Source: Myroides sp. NP-2
GTDB taxonomy: Bacteria; Bacteroidota; Bacteroidia; Flavobacteriales; Flavobacteriaceae
Length of the DNA stretch: 64,000 bases
Reading direction: 5' to 3'
NCBI RefSeq assembly: GCF_014145665.1
Contig: NZ_JACHTD010000003.1
Span: forward strand, 62,001-126,000
In this document: in pieces, positions 17,326 to 25,858 of the stretch
Layout of the letters: every line of letters starts with the position of its first letter
Position numbering within the stretch: position 1 is the stretch's first letter
Made by a program: the position numbers and the translations under genes
Notes under the pieces: model-generated
Database searches by the model: none
Told to the model about the DNA's origin: nothing
The model's input: only the letters and a program-made list of their open reading frames with translations

Positions 17326-18411
17326 TTAAATAACGTTGTGAACTTGCTTTGCATACGCATAATTGAAATTGACAATAGTGTAAATGATATAGAGATAAAC
17401 GAGATAGGGAATCCACCCGTAATAGTACAAGCTGATGACTGCCAATGCACAGCCCAAAATTTGTAGGGTTAAAAAGAAGATTGTCTCCACTTCTTTTTTG
17501 CGGTCTTTGGTTTGTCCCCATACTCTAGGTTGAAATACTTGGCTTATTTGAGGAGAGAATCCGTTGAGCAACAAAATGGAATAGGACATATATTCATAGC
17601 GAACGTTCCCTAAAATAAAAAGGTAGACTAGGAGTCCAATCATCGCGCCATAGTACAACTTTCCTTTAGCATTGGTAGGACTAGAAGGCATATCTGTAGC
17701 CATAAAGATTGTTGCTAATACAATACCACTCATGGAAAAGCGCAAATCCGTCTCCGTTCCCATCCAGGCGCTCAAGGTAAAGACACTCAACAGGGCCAAG
17801 GGAATATGCCAGCTAATTCTATTTCTCAACAGGAGATATCCTCCACCTAAAGCGAGGCAAAGGATGGAATATTCCCCCAAAGCACCAGAAGTTTTATATA
17901 CTAAATCACTAAAATAATGGGAGATGAACGCATTGTCCAAAGCGGAGAACAAGTTTGAAGCGGGAGTTTGTATGGCGGCCTTGGTGTCCCAAATCGAGGG
18001 AGAAGTCATAGTCGAAGCAAAAAATACGCCCATAAATTCTCTGCCTACCAAAGCGGGATTAAACCGATTTTTACCCAAACCACCCCACACTATTTTGCCA
18101 AATAAAATAGCCGAAAAAGCGCCAAAAGCGACGATATATCCAGGGGTAATAGGCGACAGTGTACAGACTAACAACAAGGCTGTAACAACGGCTGATCCAT
18201 CGCCTAAGGTGTTCTTTTTACCCAAAAACAGCCAGGAGCAACAAAACTCAGTGACTAAAGCTGTGAAAACAGCAATACCTACTTGATACAGCAGTAAATG
18301 GCCAAAAGCGATCCACCCTACAAACAAAGCAGGTAGCAACGCGATAACCACGTCGAGCATCAGGAGTTGAAGGCGATCAAATCGCGGTTTTATATACGGA
18401 TACACAGCCAT
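17326..18411 (-). CDS. rnfD: RnfD-like electron transport subunit (NqrB/RnfD family)
   Basis: 361 residues, about nine membrane segments. Family landmarks: WGGLGKNRFNPALVGREF and GALGEYSILCLALGGGYLLL (consensus GSIGETS..). RnfD carries FMN bound to a Thr in a D-x-SGAT-P type site attached by ApbE on the extracytoplasmic side. Here the corresponding stretch reads DTKAAIQTPA (Thr 149): the Thr-Pro is kept but the SGA part is not. Starts directly after the rnfC stop. No rnfA, B, E or G lies in the window. Confidence 0.92.
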   Translation of the reverse strand: MAVYPYIKPRFDRLQLLMLDVVIALLPALFVGWIAFGHLLLYQVGIAVFTALVTEFCCSWLFLGKKNTLGDGSAVVTALLLVCTLSPITPGYIVAFGAFSAILFGKIVWGGLGKNRFNPALVGREFMGVFFASTMTSPSIWDTKAAIQTPASNLFSALDNAFISHYFSDLVYKTSGALGEYSILCLALGGGYLLLRNRISWHIPLALLSVFTLSAWMGTETDLRFSMSGIVLATIFMATDMPSSPTNAKGKLYYGAMIGLLVYLFILGNVRYEYMSYSILLLNGFSPQISQVFQPRVWGQTKDRKKEVETIFFLTLQILGCALAVISLYYYGWIPYLVYLYIIYTIVNFNYAYAKQVHNVI

Positions 18412-19683
18412 TTAACTCGTTTTAATTGAAGTGGTTACTACTTTTGTTTTTCCGTCAAAAATATGCTTCATCAACGGAATATCACTGGGGCAGCTATAAG
18501 CACAAGCACCACATTCGATACAATCGAGTAGGTTGAGATTGAGCAAGTCGTCCACTGCATTTCTTTCATTGTGACGCACAAATTCTAACGGCATCAATCG
18601 CTGTGGGCACACCTCTATGCACCAGCCACATTTAATGCAATTTTGCTGATTCTGAGGTTGTTTCTTTAACAACAAAACACCTCCTACTCCTTTGTGAAGT
18701 GGTGTGAGCCCTGATTGCGCGTGTTTGCCCATCATTGCACCTCCAACTATGGCCCAGTGGGTATTCGAATTCCATGTATTCGCCGTGGCTTGAATCAAGT
18801 GTTCCATCGGCGTTCCGACCTTAACTACATAATTTCCTCCTAAGGTTCCCTTCACCCCCGAAAGCGTTACCACGCGCTCAATCGCAGGTTTGCCTTCAAA
18901 TAATGCTTGGTATATCGCCCAAATTGTTCCGACATTATTGACTATAATGCCGTGATTCGCAGGCACACTTCCTTTGTGAATCTCTTTTTGAGTGGCAGAT
19001 CGAATCAGTTGTAATTCTCCTCCTTGGGGATAGTTATTTGGTAAAAGTTTGACCTCAACGTTCATATTTGCTTTCGCAGCGGCTTGGTGAATTCCCTTCT
19101 TTAACACCCTATTTTGCTTTTCAATTGCCCATATCACACGCTTTACCCCCAATACCGTTTGTATGACACTTACCGCTTGTAGGAGTTCCTCTATTTTCTC
19201 TTGCATTAAACTAAAATCTGAACTCAAATACGGTTCACATTCAGCTCCATTCAACAGCAAAGTATCAATCGAACCCTGAGCCACCCTATATTTTAAATGG
19301 GTTGGAAATTGAGATCCTCCAGCACCTACAATGCCGGCTTGCAGCAAAATATCGCAAAACCCCTCTAGTGTAAGGGACTTGTGTTCCACGGGTTGTAAGG
19401 GAACCTCAGCATCTTTAAAATCATTTCTCAACAAGAGAACGGCTTGTCCGTCTATTTCAGTGAACGCCTCAACCACACCAGAAACAGGTGCGTGTAACTG
19501 AGTGGCAAACGACCCAGTACTCTTGGCAATGGGCTGGTATTTACGCACGTATTCTCCCTGTTGAACCAGCGGATGCATCACATGGCGATACGCTTGTAAA
19601 GGCAGGTAAAAAAGAGCTGCATCTGCTATAGGTGCTATTGCACTTCCTCTGGTCTTTTTCTTGAATGAGGGAATCAAAACCAT
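18412..19683 (-). CDS. rnfC: RnfC-like NADH-oxidising iron-sulfur subunit
   Basis: 423 residues. GIVGAGGSQFPTHLK and NGAECEPYLSSD are the flavin/NADH-binding signatures of the RnfC/NqrF-alpha/NuoF-like family. Two [4Fe-4S] ferredoxin motifs follow at C349-C352-C355-C359 (CIKCGWCIEVCP) and C388-C391-C394-C398 (CIECGACAYSCP). In classic Rnf it takes electrons to or from NADH at the cytoplasmic face. Six bases separate it from apbE and none from rnfD. Full length for short RnfC proteins that lack the long C-terminal repeat. Confidence 0.95.
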   Translation of the reverse strand: MVLIPSFKKKTRGSAIAPIADAALFYLPLQAYRHVMHPLVQQGEYVRKYQPIAKSTGSFATQLHAPVSGVVEAFTEIDGQAVLLLRNDFKDAEVPLQPVEHKSLTLEGFCDILLQAGIVGAGGSQFPTHLKYRVAQGSIDTLLLNGAECEPYLSSDFSLMQEKIEELLQAVSVIQTVLGVKRVIWAIEKQNRVLKKGIHQAAAKANMNVEVKLLPNNYPQGGELQLIRSATQKEIHKGSVPANHGIIVNNVGTIWAIYQALFEGKPAIERVVTLSGVKGTLGGNYVVKVGTPMEHLIQATANTWNSNTHWAIVGGAMMGKHAQSGLTPLHKGVGGVLLLKKQPQNQQNCIKCGWCIEVCPQRLMPLEFVRHNERNAVDDLLNLNLLDCIECGACAYSCPSDIPLMKHIFDGKTKVVTTSIKTS

Positions 19684-19689
19684 AGTGTA

Positions 19690-20607
19690 TTATTTATTTT
19701 TATTGTGTTCAATTCGGTAGTAGTCAAAAGCAAAATGAGCGCGCAATTGAGCAATGACCGATTCTAATTCTCTCTCCTGTACCGTAAAAAGGGCGGTGGA
19801 TAAGGCGTCTCCCAAAAAAGCAGTAGGCGTAATCACCCCTACTTGTGCCGTTGATACAGGATATCCCGTTCGCCCATCGAGGATATGCCCATAAGATTGC
19901 CCCTGTATAACCAATTGATTATGAGCAGAACCCGATAAGCTAAAACACGCATTCTCAATCGCAATAGTTCGCTCACATTGGTCAGGTATAAATGCAGAGG
20001 GAATATTGACTTTCCAATGCGGATGTGTAGCGTCATTTATCCCCATAATTGTACTTCCGCCAGCGTTTATAATGGCATCGGTTACTCCCCTTGCCTTTAA
20101 AAAAGCAAAGACTTGATCCACTGCATATGCCTTGATAAAAGACCCGGTTATTAACTCTTGTCCTCTGGCTATCCGCACAAAATTAGATCGAATGTCTATC
20201 TTGTGGTAACCTACCTTTTTCAGGGTATTGGCTAGATCCGTTGGAGATGGAACCCGTAGATCAGCTGTGTCTTGTTGGTAAAAACCCCAGAGGCGAATCA
20301 GGGGCATACAGCTAATATCATAACTCCCATTGGTAAGGGCAGCGATCAATTGCACTTGCTTTAACATCCCAATACACACTTCATCTACTTCAACCCATTG
20401 CCCTGCCTTTTGATTGATGCGACTAAAAAAAGAACCCGGTTGATGGGAATTGTAGCGTCGATCCAATTGGTCGAATAGCGCAAAACACTCCTCCAACAAT
20501 CCCTCTCCATACACAACAGGTATTTTGATCTTCACTTGGCAGTGAAAGAGCCTTCGCGTTTGAGCGAAATATGCCTTAGAAACTGTCGGACGCATTTTCA
20601 TCATCAT
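19690..20607 (-). CDS. apbE: FAD:protein FMN transferase (ApbE family)
   Basis: 305 residues covering the whole ApbE domain: the RYNSHQPGSFFSRIN start, GSFIKAYAVDQV, IINAGGST, HILDGRTGYPV and the metal-binding FLGDALSTALF. It attaches FMN from FAD to Thr of RnfD/RnfG/NqrB-type proteins. Unlike most family members it shows no signal peptide or lipobox: the catalytic domain begins about 20 residues in. Several Met codons (20607, 20604, 20601, 20595) are possible starts, all inside the end of the upstream gene. Gene order implies its target is RnfD or another operon product. Confidence 0.93.
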   Translation of the reverse strand: MMMKMRPTVSKAYFAQTRRLFHCQVKIKIPVVYGEGLLEECFALFDQLDRRYNSHQPGSFFSRINQKAGQWVEVDEVCIGMLKQVQLIAALTNGSYDISCMPLIRLWGFYQQDTADLRVPSPTDLANTLKKVGYHKIDIRSNFVRIARGQELITGSFIKAYAVDQVFAFLKARGVTDAIINAGGSTIMGINDATHPHWKVNIPSAFIPDQCERTIAIENACFSLSGSAHNQLVIQGQSYGHILDGRTGYPVSTAQVGVITPTAFLGDALSTALFTVQERELESVIAQLRAHFAFDYYRIEHNKNK

Positions 20608-20905
20608 GGTGTTCTACAGTTGTGGTTCCTCTGTTTTTTAGCGACTTGAAATTGACATTACCCACGTGTATCGTCTGAAAGTAAACGTGGTCATTTTTCC
20701 ATACCCCTCGGGTTGAATCATAGGCTATCTCCTGAATTTCAAAAGGTCTATTCGAAATCATCGCTTCTTCTTGTTGTTGTTTCTCTTGGAGTGCTACTTG
20801 CTTTCTAGTCTCCTTGTACTTCTCCCAAAAACTGCGTTGCCCAAAAAGTAACAACACAATTCCCACTAGATATAAAACGAGTGACTGCGGCTTTCTGTGT
20901 ATCAT
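20576..20905 (-). CDS. Small single-pass membrane protein, first gene of the Rnf-like operon
   Basis: 109 residues: one N-terminal membrane helix (LVLYLVGIVLLLFG), a charged coiled-coil-like stretch (EKYKETRKQVALQEKQQQEE), then a beta-rich end with an Asp/Glu/His tail. Not a recognised RnfG: no flavinylation motif and too short. It overlaps apbE by up to 32 bp, so translation is coupled. It could anchor or recruit ApbE, or act as a small redox subunit without cofactors; neither can be shown. No promoter box recognised upstream. Confidence 0.75.
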   Translation of the reverse strand: MIHRKPQSLVLYLVGIVLLLFGQRSFWEKYKETRKQVALQEKQQQEEAMISNRPFEIQEIAYDSTRGVWKNDHVYFQTIHVGNVNFKSLKNRGTTTVEHHDDENASDSF

Positions 20906-21041
20906 CTGCTAGTATTAAAACCATTTTAGGTTACAATAATACCAACTACGGATAAAAGTCAAAAGCAATACGGGTTATTCTAAAAAAGAAAATGACCAAT
21001 TGCATTGGTCACGAAAGGCGGAGGCAATTTAAAGATATCCC

Positions 21042-21049
21042 TATCTTTG
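21042..21049 (+). promoter_or_regulatory. Candidate -7 box for the LytS gene
   Basis: TATCTTTG fits TAnnTTTG and lies 20 bases before the ATG at 21070, which rules out the in-frame ATG at 20992. Confidence 0.5.
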
Positions 21050-21069
21050 CAACAAAGAGTAGTAGCACA

Positions 21070-22080
21070 ATGCGAGATTTTTTAGAGCGAAAATGGGCAC
21101 AAGAATTGGGTATCTTGGTGTTCTCATTCATTTTATTTACCTTAAATGACTGGATACTCATTGCCAGTTGGAGGAGTCTTTTTTTGGGCTTGGTTTACTT
21201 TATGTTGCTATACGCCCATGCCCAATTGAACCGCTTTTACCTCTTACCTCTATTGGTCAAAAGGGATCGCATTTACCTTTACCTCTTTCTAACCCTTTGT
21301 TTGCTCTCGGTAACTGCCTTTTTTCTCAGTCATCTTACGCAAAGTTTTTTATATAAATCTTGCTTTTTGCATTCGAACAATTCCAAGCTCACCTTTCAAT
21401 ATCAATTGGGTGTTTTGTTGGGATCCAATGTTTGTATTTTGGGCACCACTCATTTTTTGGAGTATTACCGCAAACAAAAGGAAATGGCCCATCGAGAAAT
21501 CATTACCAAAAAAAATGAAATCGACTTGTTAAACAAGCAGCTGAATCCCCATTTTCTCTTTAATACCCTAAATACGATTTATGGGTTGAGTATTGCGTTT
21601 CCCGATAAAACCCCTGATGCCATTATGAAAGTGTCTGAACTCTTGCGCTATCAAGTAGAAAATAGCAATAAAGATGTTGTGGCCTTAAGCGATGAGATTT
21701 CCTTTATTCAAAGCTATATCGAATTGGAACAAGAACGGGTGGGCTATCGCTGTGACCTCCGCTTTAGGTGGGATATAGACCAGGCAAACAAATATACAAT
21801 CGCACCGTTGATCGTCTTTACCTTTGTGGAAAATGCCTTCAAACACGGAACCTCTACAATTGAACATTGTTTCATTCACATTGACCTACACGTCAACCAA
21901 GGCGTGTTACAACTCGATATAGTCAACCCCCTACCACTAAAATCGACAGCGCCTACCTCAACCAAAGTAGGCTTAGAAAACACAACAGCGCGCTTGCAAA
22001 TGATTTACCCCAATCGACATACACTGCGCGTTTACCCAGAGGGAAATCAATTCATTACTCATCTATCAATTGACTTATAA
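21070..22080 (+). CDS. Sensor histidine kinase, LytS/YehU type (PF06580)
   Basis: 336 residues from 21070. Four N-terminal membrane helices with very short loops, then the HisKA-like box LNKQLNPHFLFNTLNTIYG with the phospho-accepting His, and a C-terminal HATPase (VFTFVENAFKHG, VGLENTTARLQ). Senses an unknown signal in the membrane. The partner response regulator begins three bases after the stop. The start is set by the -7-like box just upstream. Confidence 0.93.
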   Translation: MRDFLERKWAQELGILVFSFILFTLNDWILIASWRSLFLGLVYFMLLYAHAQLNRFYLLPLLVKRDRIYLYLFLTLCLLSVTAFFLSHLTQSFLYKSCFLHSNNSKLTFQYQLGVLLGSNVCILGTTHFLEYYRKQKEMAHREIITKKNEIDLLNKQLNPHFLFNTLNTIYGLSIAFPDKTPDAIMKVSELLRYQVENSNKDVVALSDEISFIQSYIELEQERVGYRCDLRFRWDIDQANKYTIAPLIVFTFVENAFKHGTSTIEHCFIHIDLHVNQGVLQLDIVNPLPLKSTAPTSTKVGLENTTARLQMIYPNRHTLRVYPEGNQFITHLSIDL

Positions 22081-22083
22081 ATC

Positions 22084-22785
22084 ATGGAACACCAACAATA
22101 CAAATGCATGATTATTGACGATGAACCTGCTTCTCACTATGTCTTGCAGAGTTATATTGAAAAAAACGCCAATTTACAATTGGTCAAGCAGTGTTATAAT
22201 GCTTTAGAAGCCATGGACTACATCCGTTTACACCCCGTGGATTTAATCTTCCTAGACATTGATATGCCACAAATGTCGGGCATTGAATTTTTAGAGAGCA
22301 TTCCACAAGCGCCAAAAACCATTTTGACAACTGCTCATTCCCAATATGCCTTAAAAAGTTACGACTATGGCGTGTTAGATTACTTGTTAAAACCCATTTC
22401 TTTTCCTCGTTTTATCAAGGCAATTGAGCGTTTTTTATCGCTTTACCTCCCCCAAGAAGTTGAGCTACCTCCCTTGGGCATACAACTAAAAGTAGGAAAA
22501 GAAACAATTGAAATACAACAAGATACTATCAATTACATTCAGAGTTATGGCAACTATGTCAAGGTTTTTACTTGCGAAAAAGTTCATATTGTTACCACTA
22601 CAACCCAAGAGATTGTGTCTCTTTTAGCTGCACAACATTTTTTGCGTATCCACAAATCTTATGTGGTAAATCTCACTAAAATAACAGCGTATACCGAACA
22701 GGACGTTTCGATACAAGGCGTTCAAATTCCCATTGGAATCACCTATAAAAGAGAACTTTACAATCGCTTGGACAAGGTGGAATAA
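22084..22785 (+). CDS. LytTR-family response regulator
   Basis: 233 residues: receiver domain with IIDDEP and the phospho-acceptor D58 (LIFLDIDMP), then a LytTR DNA-binding domain (INYIQSYGNYVKVF, LRIHKSYVVNL, IPIGITYKREL). Co-transcribed with the LytS-type kinase. Targets cannot be told; LrgAB at 45128-46173 is the classical target in Gram-positives but nothing here links them. Confidence 0.95.
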   Translation: MEHQQYKCMIIDDEPASHYVLQSYIEKNANLQLVKQCYNALEAMDYIRLHPVDLIFLDIDMPQMSGIEFLESIPQAPKTILTTAHSQYALKSYDYGVLDYLLKPISFPRFIKAIERFLSLYLPQEVELPPLGIQLKVGKETIEIQQDTINYIQSYGNYVKVFTCEKVHIVTTTTQEIVSLLAAQHFLRIHKSYVVNLTKITAYTEQDVSIQGVQIPIGITYKRELYNRLDKVE

Positions 22786-22795
22786 GCGTTTTTAC

Positions 22796-23179
22796 TTAAA
22801 CTTTAGATCCTAAATCTTTACCCGATGCACTGCCCTCGAGCAAAAAAGTAAGCTCCTCACAACGGATTATCTTGCCGTCTTGAAAGGTAAACTCCGCCAT
22901 CACTAAATGTTTGTGGTACGTTCCATCGCGCAAAACCGATTCTACCTGATGTTTTGTAAATACCACCTGATCCCTCACGGCAGTACTGCATACTTCTACC
23001 GCTACTCTTTCGATCAACTCTTTTAATTTTTTGATGTGTTGTTTAAAGGCCTTAAAATCCAACTGTTTCCCATCGACAACCTGTACGTAATCTGGTGAAA
23101 AATACGCTTGAATTAACGCTTCGTCATAGGTTTTACCCTCGATGATGTTGTGCAACATCTCTTGTACTCTTTTTTCCAT
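22796..23179 (-). CDS. NTF2/SnoaL-like domain protein
   Basis: 127 residues, cytoplasmic. Alpha-helical start (VQEMLHNIIEGKTYDEALIQ), YFSPDYVQVVDGKQLDFKAF, then beta strands ending in FTFQDGKIIRCEELTFLLEG, as in the NTF2-like cone fold of SnoaL/ketosteroid isomerase relatives. Catalytic role not predictable. Convergent with the LytTR gene, 10 bp between stops. Confidence 0.78.
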   Translation of the reverse strand: MEKRVQEMLHNIIEGKTYDEALIQAYFSPDYVQVVDGKQLDFKAFKQHIKKLKELIERVAVEVCSTAVRDQVVFTKHQVESVLRDGTYHKHLVMAEFTFQDGKIIRCEELTFLLEGSASGKDLGSKV

Positions 23180-23307
23180 TTTTACACGTTTGATTAAACA
23201 GTAGCAAAGGTGAAAAAATCATAGGCTACAGGCGATAACAATTGTTATCAAATAGTCGAGTGCCATTTTTTTTTCAACGCATTACAGAAGGTTTGGGTTT
23301 GTTCAGC

Positions 23308-23315
23308 TATCTTTG
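23308..23315 (+). promoter_or_regulatory. Candidate -7 box for the GNAT gene
   Basis: TATCTTTG, 20 bases before the ATG at 23336; it overlaps a GTG at 23315 that would otherwise give a longer protein. Confidence 0.5.
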
Positions 23316-23335
23316 TGTATAAACACGATTCGATT

Positions 23336-23848
23336 ATGAGTATACTATCAAAATTCACTATAGCAACAGAAGAGGGATTGCGCATTCTCTTTCAATTCAG
23401 AGAAGCTCAACTAAGAGGTATGTATGCCTCAAAAGTAAAAGAAGATCAGTTCAATCAGTACCTTAGCCAGCAATTAGATCACAAGGAAACCATTTTAGAG
23501 CTCAATGATTTAAGTACACAAATGTTGACGGTCTATCAAGACGAGATTCCTGCGGGCTATGCGATGATTAAGCAAGTGGATCAACCGGCATTGGCAGAGA
23601 ACAAGGTGATCAACTTAACTTCCTTTTACCTCTTACCTGACTTTGATCAAGAAGAAGTGCGCGCTTCGCTCTGGAGTAAGACTTTGTCTTTAACGCGACA
23701 GTACGACGCCATATGGATGGAAGTTTTACAAGATAATCCGCTACTTCCGCATTACAAGGCATGGGGATTTGAGGTAGTATCACAACTACAGCTACCGCCT
23801 TTCGATCAACCGGCCTATCTTTTGGTTCGATGGAAAGACACATTATAA
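23336..23848 (+). CDS. GNAT-fold N-acetyltransferase
   Basis: 170 residues. Late beta-strand pattern (AGYAMIKQV, VINLTSFYLLPDF, DAIWMEVLQDN, HYKAWGFEVVSQ) matches GNAT acetyltransferases, with HYKAWGFE as the usual YxxxGF end. The acetyl-CoA loop (Q/RxxGxG/A) is weak (PDFDQEEVRASLWSK), so substrate and even activity are uncertain. Start fixed by the upstream -7 box. Monocistronic, closed by a symmetrical terminator. Confidence 0.78.
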   Translation: MSILSKFTIATEEGLRILFQFREAQLRGMYASKVKEDQFNQYLSQQLDHKETILELNDLSTQMLTVYQDEIPAGYAMIKQVDQPALAENKVINLTSFYLLPDFDQEEVRASLWSKTLSLTRQYDAIWMEVLQDNPLLPHYKAWGFEVVSQLQLPPFDQPAYLLVRWKDTL

Positions 23849-23890
23849 AAGTAAAAAAGGGAGTTTGTGAACTCCCTTTTTTACTTTTAT
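23847..23890. terminator. Bidirectional terminator between convergent genes
   Basis: Near-perfect palindrome: AAAAGTAAAAAAGGGAGTT / AACTCCCTTTTTTACTTTT around TGTG. It overlaps the stop codons of both the GNAT gene and the aldo/keto reductase gene. Confidence 0.88.
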
Positions 23891-24870
23891 ATTTTTGCTA
23901 ACGCTCGATTGATAAAATCAATTTCAGCTTCATTGAGGTCAATTTGCATGGCTTGTGCGTTGGCAACGGCTTGTTTAGCGTTACGCGCACCAGCTAAAGT
24001 AATTGTAATAGCGGGTTGCAAAGTCGTCCATCTCAAAACCAATTGAGCAAATGTTGCTCTTTTTTCTTCTGCTAAAGGGCGAATTTCCTCTAGGAAGTTT
24101 TCTACCTTTTTTAAGTCGAATTGGGCAAAGTAGCCTGAACGGTGATCTCCTTCGTCAAAGGCATTGGCTTTAAAATATTTTCCCGTTAACAGCCCTCGTT
24201 CCATTGGACTATAGGCAATGATACTCAGATCATGCGCTAAAGCATAAGGAACTAAATCTGCTTCAATACCGCGATTGAGCATACTATAGGGCACTTGATT
24301 GCTTACTATTCCCAAGGTATTTCTCGCTTCTTTTACCTGATCTACAGTATAATTACTCACCCCTGCGGATAGAATTTTTCCTTGTTGAATCAACAAGTCC
24401 ATGGCTTCCATGGTTTCAGCAATGGGCGTTGTAACATCGGGCCAATGAATTTGCAATACATCGATATAATCTGTTCCCAATCGCTGTAGGCTATCTTCAA
24501 CTTCTTTGATGACGCTTGCTTTACTAGCGAATTTATAAATAGCGATATCTTTTCCATTATTGTCTTGACTATTCATGACAAAAGTACCTTGAGGCGTTGC
24601 TAAGTCCCAGCGCATGCCGAACTTGGTTAGCAATTGTACTTGATCGCGGGCCATTCCCTTGATTGCTTCCCCAACGATTTCTTCACTTACCCCTTGTCCA
24701 TAAATCGGGGCGGTATCAATGGTGGTTACTCCTTCGCGATGCGCAGCGATTATCGCTTCTACGGCTTCTTTTCGATCCGTACTTCCCCACATCCATCCTC
24801 CTGCTGCCCATGCACCAAAGGCAATAGCGGAAACTTCTATAGCAGAAGCACCTAATTTTCTAAATTCCAT
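23887..24870 (-). CDS. Aldo/keto reductase
   Basis: 327 residues, complete (beta/alpha)8 barrel. The catalytic tetrad is visible: Asp/Tyr in TIDTAPIYGQGVSEE, Lys in LLTKFG, His in LQIHWPD. NADPH site: YSPMERGLLTGK and the late TITLAGARNAKQAVANAQ. Reduces a carbonyl of unknown identity in the cytoplasm. Closest in feel to the YajO/IolS-type group. Confidence 0.94.
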   Translation of the reverse strand: MEFRKLGASAIEVSAIAFGAWAAGGWMWGSTDRKEAVEAIIAAHREGVTTIDTAPIYGQGVSEEIVGEAIKGMARDQVQLLTKFGMRWDLATPQGTFVMNSQDNNGKDIAIYKFASKASVIKEVEDSLQRLGTDYIDVLQIHWPDVTTPIAETMEAMDLLIQQGKILSAGVSNYTVDQVKEARNTLGIVSNQVPYSMLNRGIEADLVPYALAHDLSIIAYSPMERGLLTGKYFKANAFDEGDHRSGYFAQFDLKKVENFLEEIRPLAEEKRATFAQLVLRWTTLQPAITITLAGARNAKQAVANAQAMQIDLNEAEIDFINRALAKI

Positions 24871-25079
24871 CTGTTCTGTTTTGGTTTACTTGAATACTAA
24901 ACCCTAAAATCACTCGCGTTTTGGTAAGAATCATCGCTTTTCGATTTTAAGGATGTTATAAAAATAGCAAAAAAAGCGCGCAATTCCAAGAAAACAAGGG
25001 AGATATAAGAAAAACTTAACAGCCAAAACCAACAAAATCAAGCTGAAAATCAAAGAGATACCCCTGATCTCACTCTAGT

Positions 25080-25631
25080 TTACTCGTCTGCCAACCAAAG
25101 TGGTTTGTGCGTTAAAACCACCTCGTATATTGGGCAAGTCTCCACATGGGCTCCTTTTAAATAGCCAATACTCATTAAAAACTCATTGACAATTTCTCCT
25201 CCCGTAAAGCGAAAGTGTTTCTTAAACAATTTTACCCACTCCTCTTTCGTATTGGGGTGATGGTGTTTTAACCAGTTTTCAAAGGATCCGAATTCAACTT
25301 GCAACCCTTGAATAACCTTAGCATTTTCTATGGCAGCATTGATTTTTAATCGATTGCGAATGATTCCCGCATCTTGCATCAATCGCGCACGATCCTCTTC
25401 TGTATAAGCGGCAACGGCCGCCAGATCAAAATTGCTGTACGCCAATCGAAAGGCGTCTTCCTTTTTGAGGATGGTTTCCCAACTCAACCCCGCTTGGTTA
25501 ATTTCCATCAGCAAACGCCCAAACAACTCATTGTCATCGTGTATGGGAAAGCCATAGTGGTGATCGTGATATTTTTTGTGTAGCGCTTTTCGATCGCCCG
25601 TTAATTGTTCAATGGTATCGCAATAAGACAT
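25080..25631 (-). CDS. tag: DNA-3-methyladenine glycosylase I
   Basis: 183 residues, usual length for Tag. Removes 3-methyladenine from DNA. Zinc-ligand pattern is present: Cys 4 and a His in YHDHHYG near the start, then HVETC near the end. LLMEINQAGLSWETILKK and the RNRLKINAAIENA helix-hairpin region are typical. A minus-strand TATCTTTG box lies about 70 bp upstream at 25700-25707. Confidence 0.94.
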   Translation of the reverse strand: MSYCDTIEQLTGDRKALHKKYHDHHYGFPIHDDNELFGRLLMEINQAGLSWETILKKEDAFRLAYSNFDLAAVAAYTEEDRARLMQDAGIIRNRLKINAAIENAKVIQGLQVEFGSFENWLKHHHPNTKEEWVKLFKKHFRFTGGEIVNEFLMSIGYLKGAHVETCPIYEVVLTHKPLWLADE

Positions 25632-25699
25632 CTTGTATAATTTTCTTGATTAATGAATAAGTGACTTCCCCTACATCCCCATCTACCGACACTTTACAG

Positions 25700-25707
25700 C
25701 AAAGATA
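25700..25707 (-). promoter_or_regulatory. Candidate -7 box for tag
   Basis: Minus-strand TATCTTTG; leader of about 65 bases to the ATG at 25631. Confidence 0.4.
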
Positions 25708-25820
25708 AAATATCTATGCGACAACTGTTTGTCAGTTTGTTTTCAAAAAAAATAAAAAACACACCTTTTTTCTTTTTTTTAGCCTGTTGAATTCCGCCTT
25801 TACTTTTCCTTTTTTTAGCG

Positions 25821-25828
25821 TATTTTTG
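25821..25828 (+). promoter_or_regulatory. Candidate -7 box for the FAD-dependent dehydrogenase gene
   Basis: TATTTTTG, 30 bases before the ATG at 25859; makes the upstream TTG at 25787 an impossible start. Confidence 0.5.
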
Positions 25829-25858
25829 CGCTTTAATTTTTTATTGCTTTATAAAAAA

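Noticed and set aside
16659..17450. Longer start of the nitroreductase at 17450
   Set aside because: It would overlap rnfD by more than 120 bp and hide the lipoprotein signal.
22084..22785. Control of LrgAB (45128-46173) by this LytTR regulator
   Set aside because: Known in Firmicutes, but here the loci are 22 kb apart and no shared operator was found.
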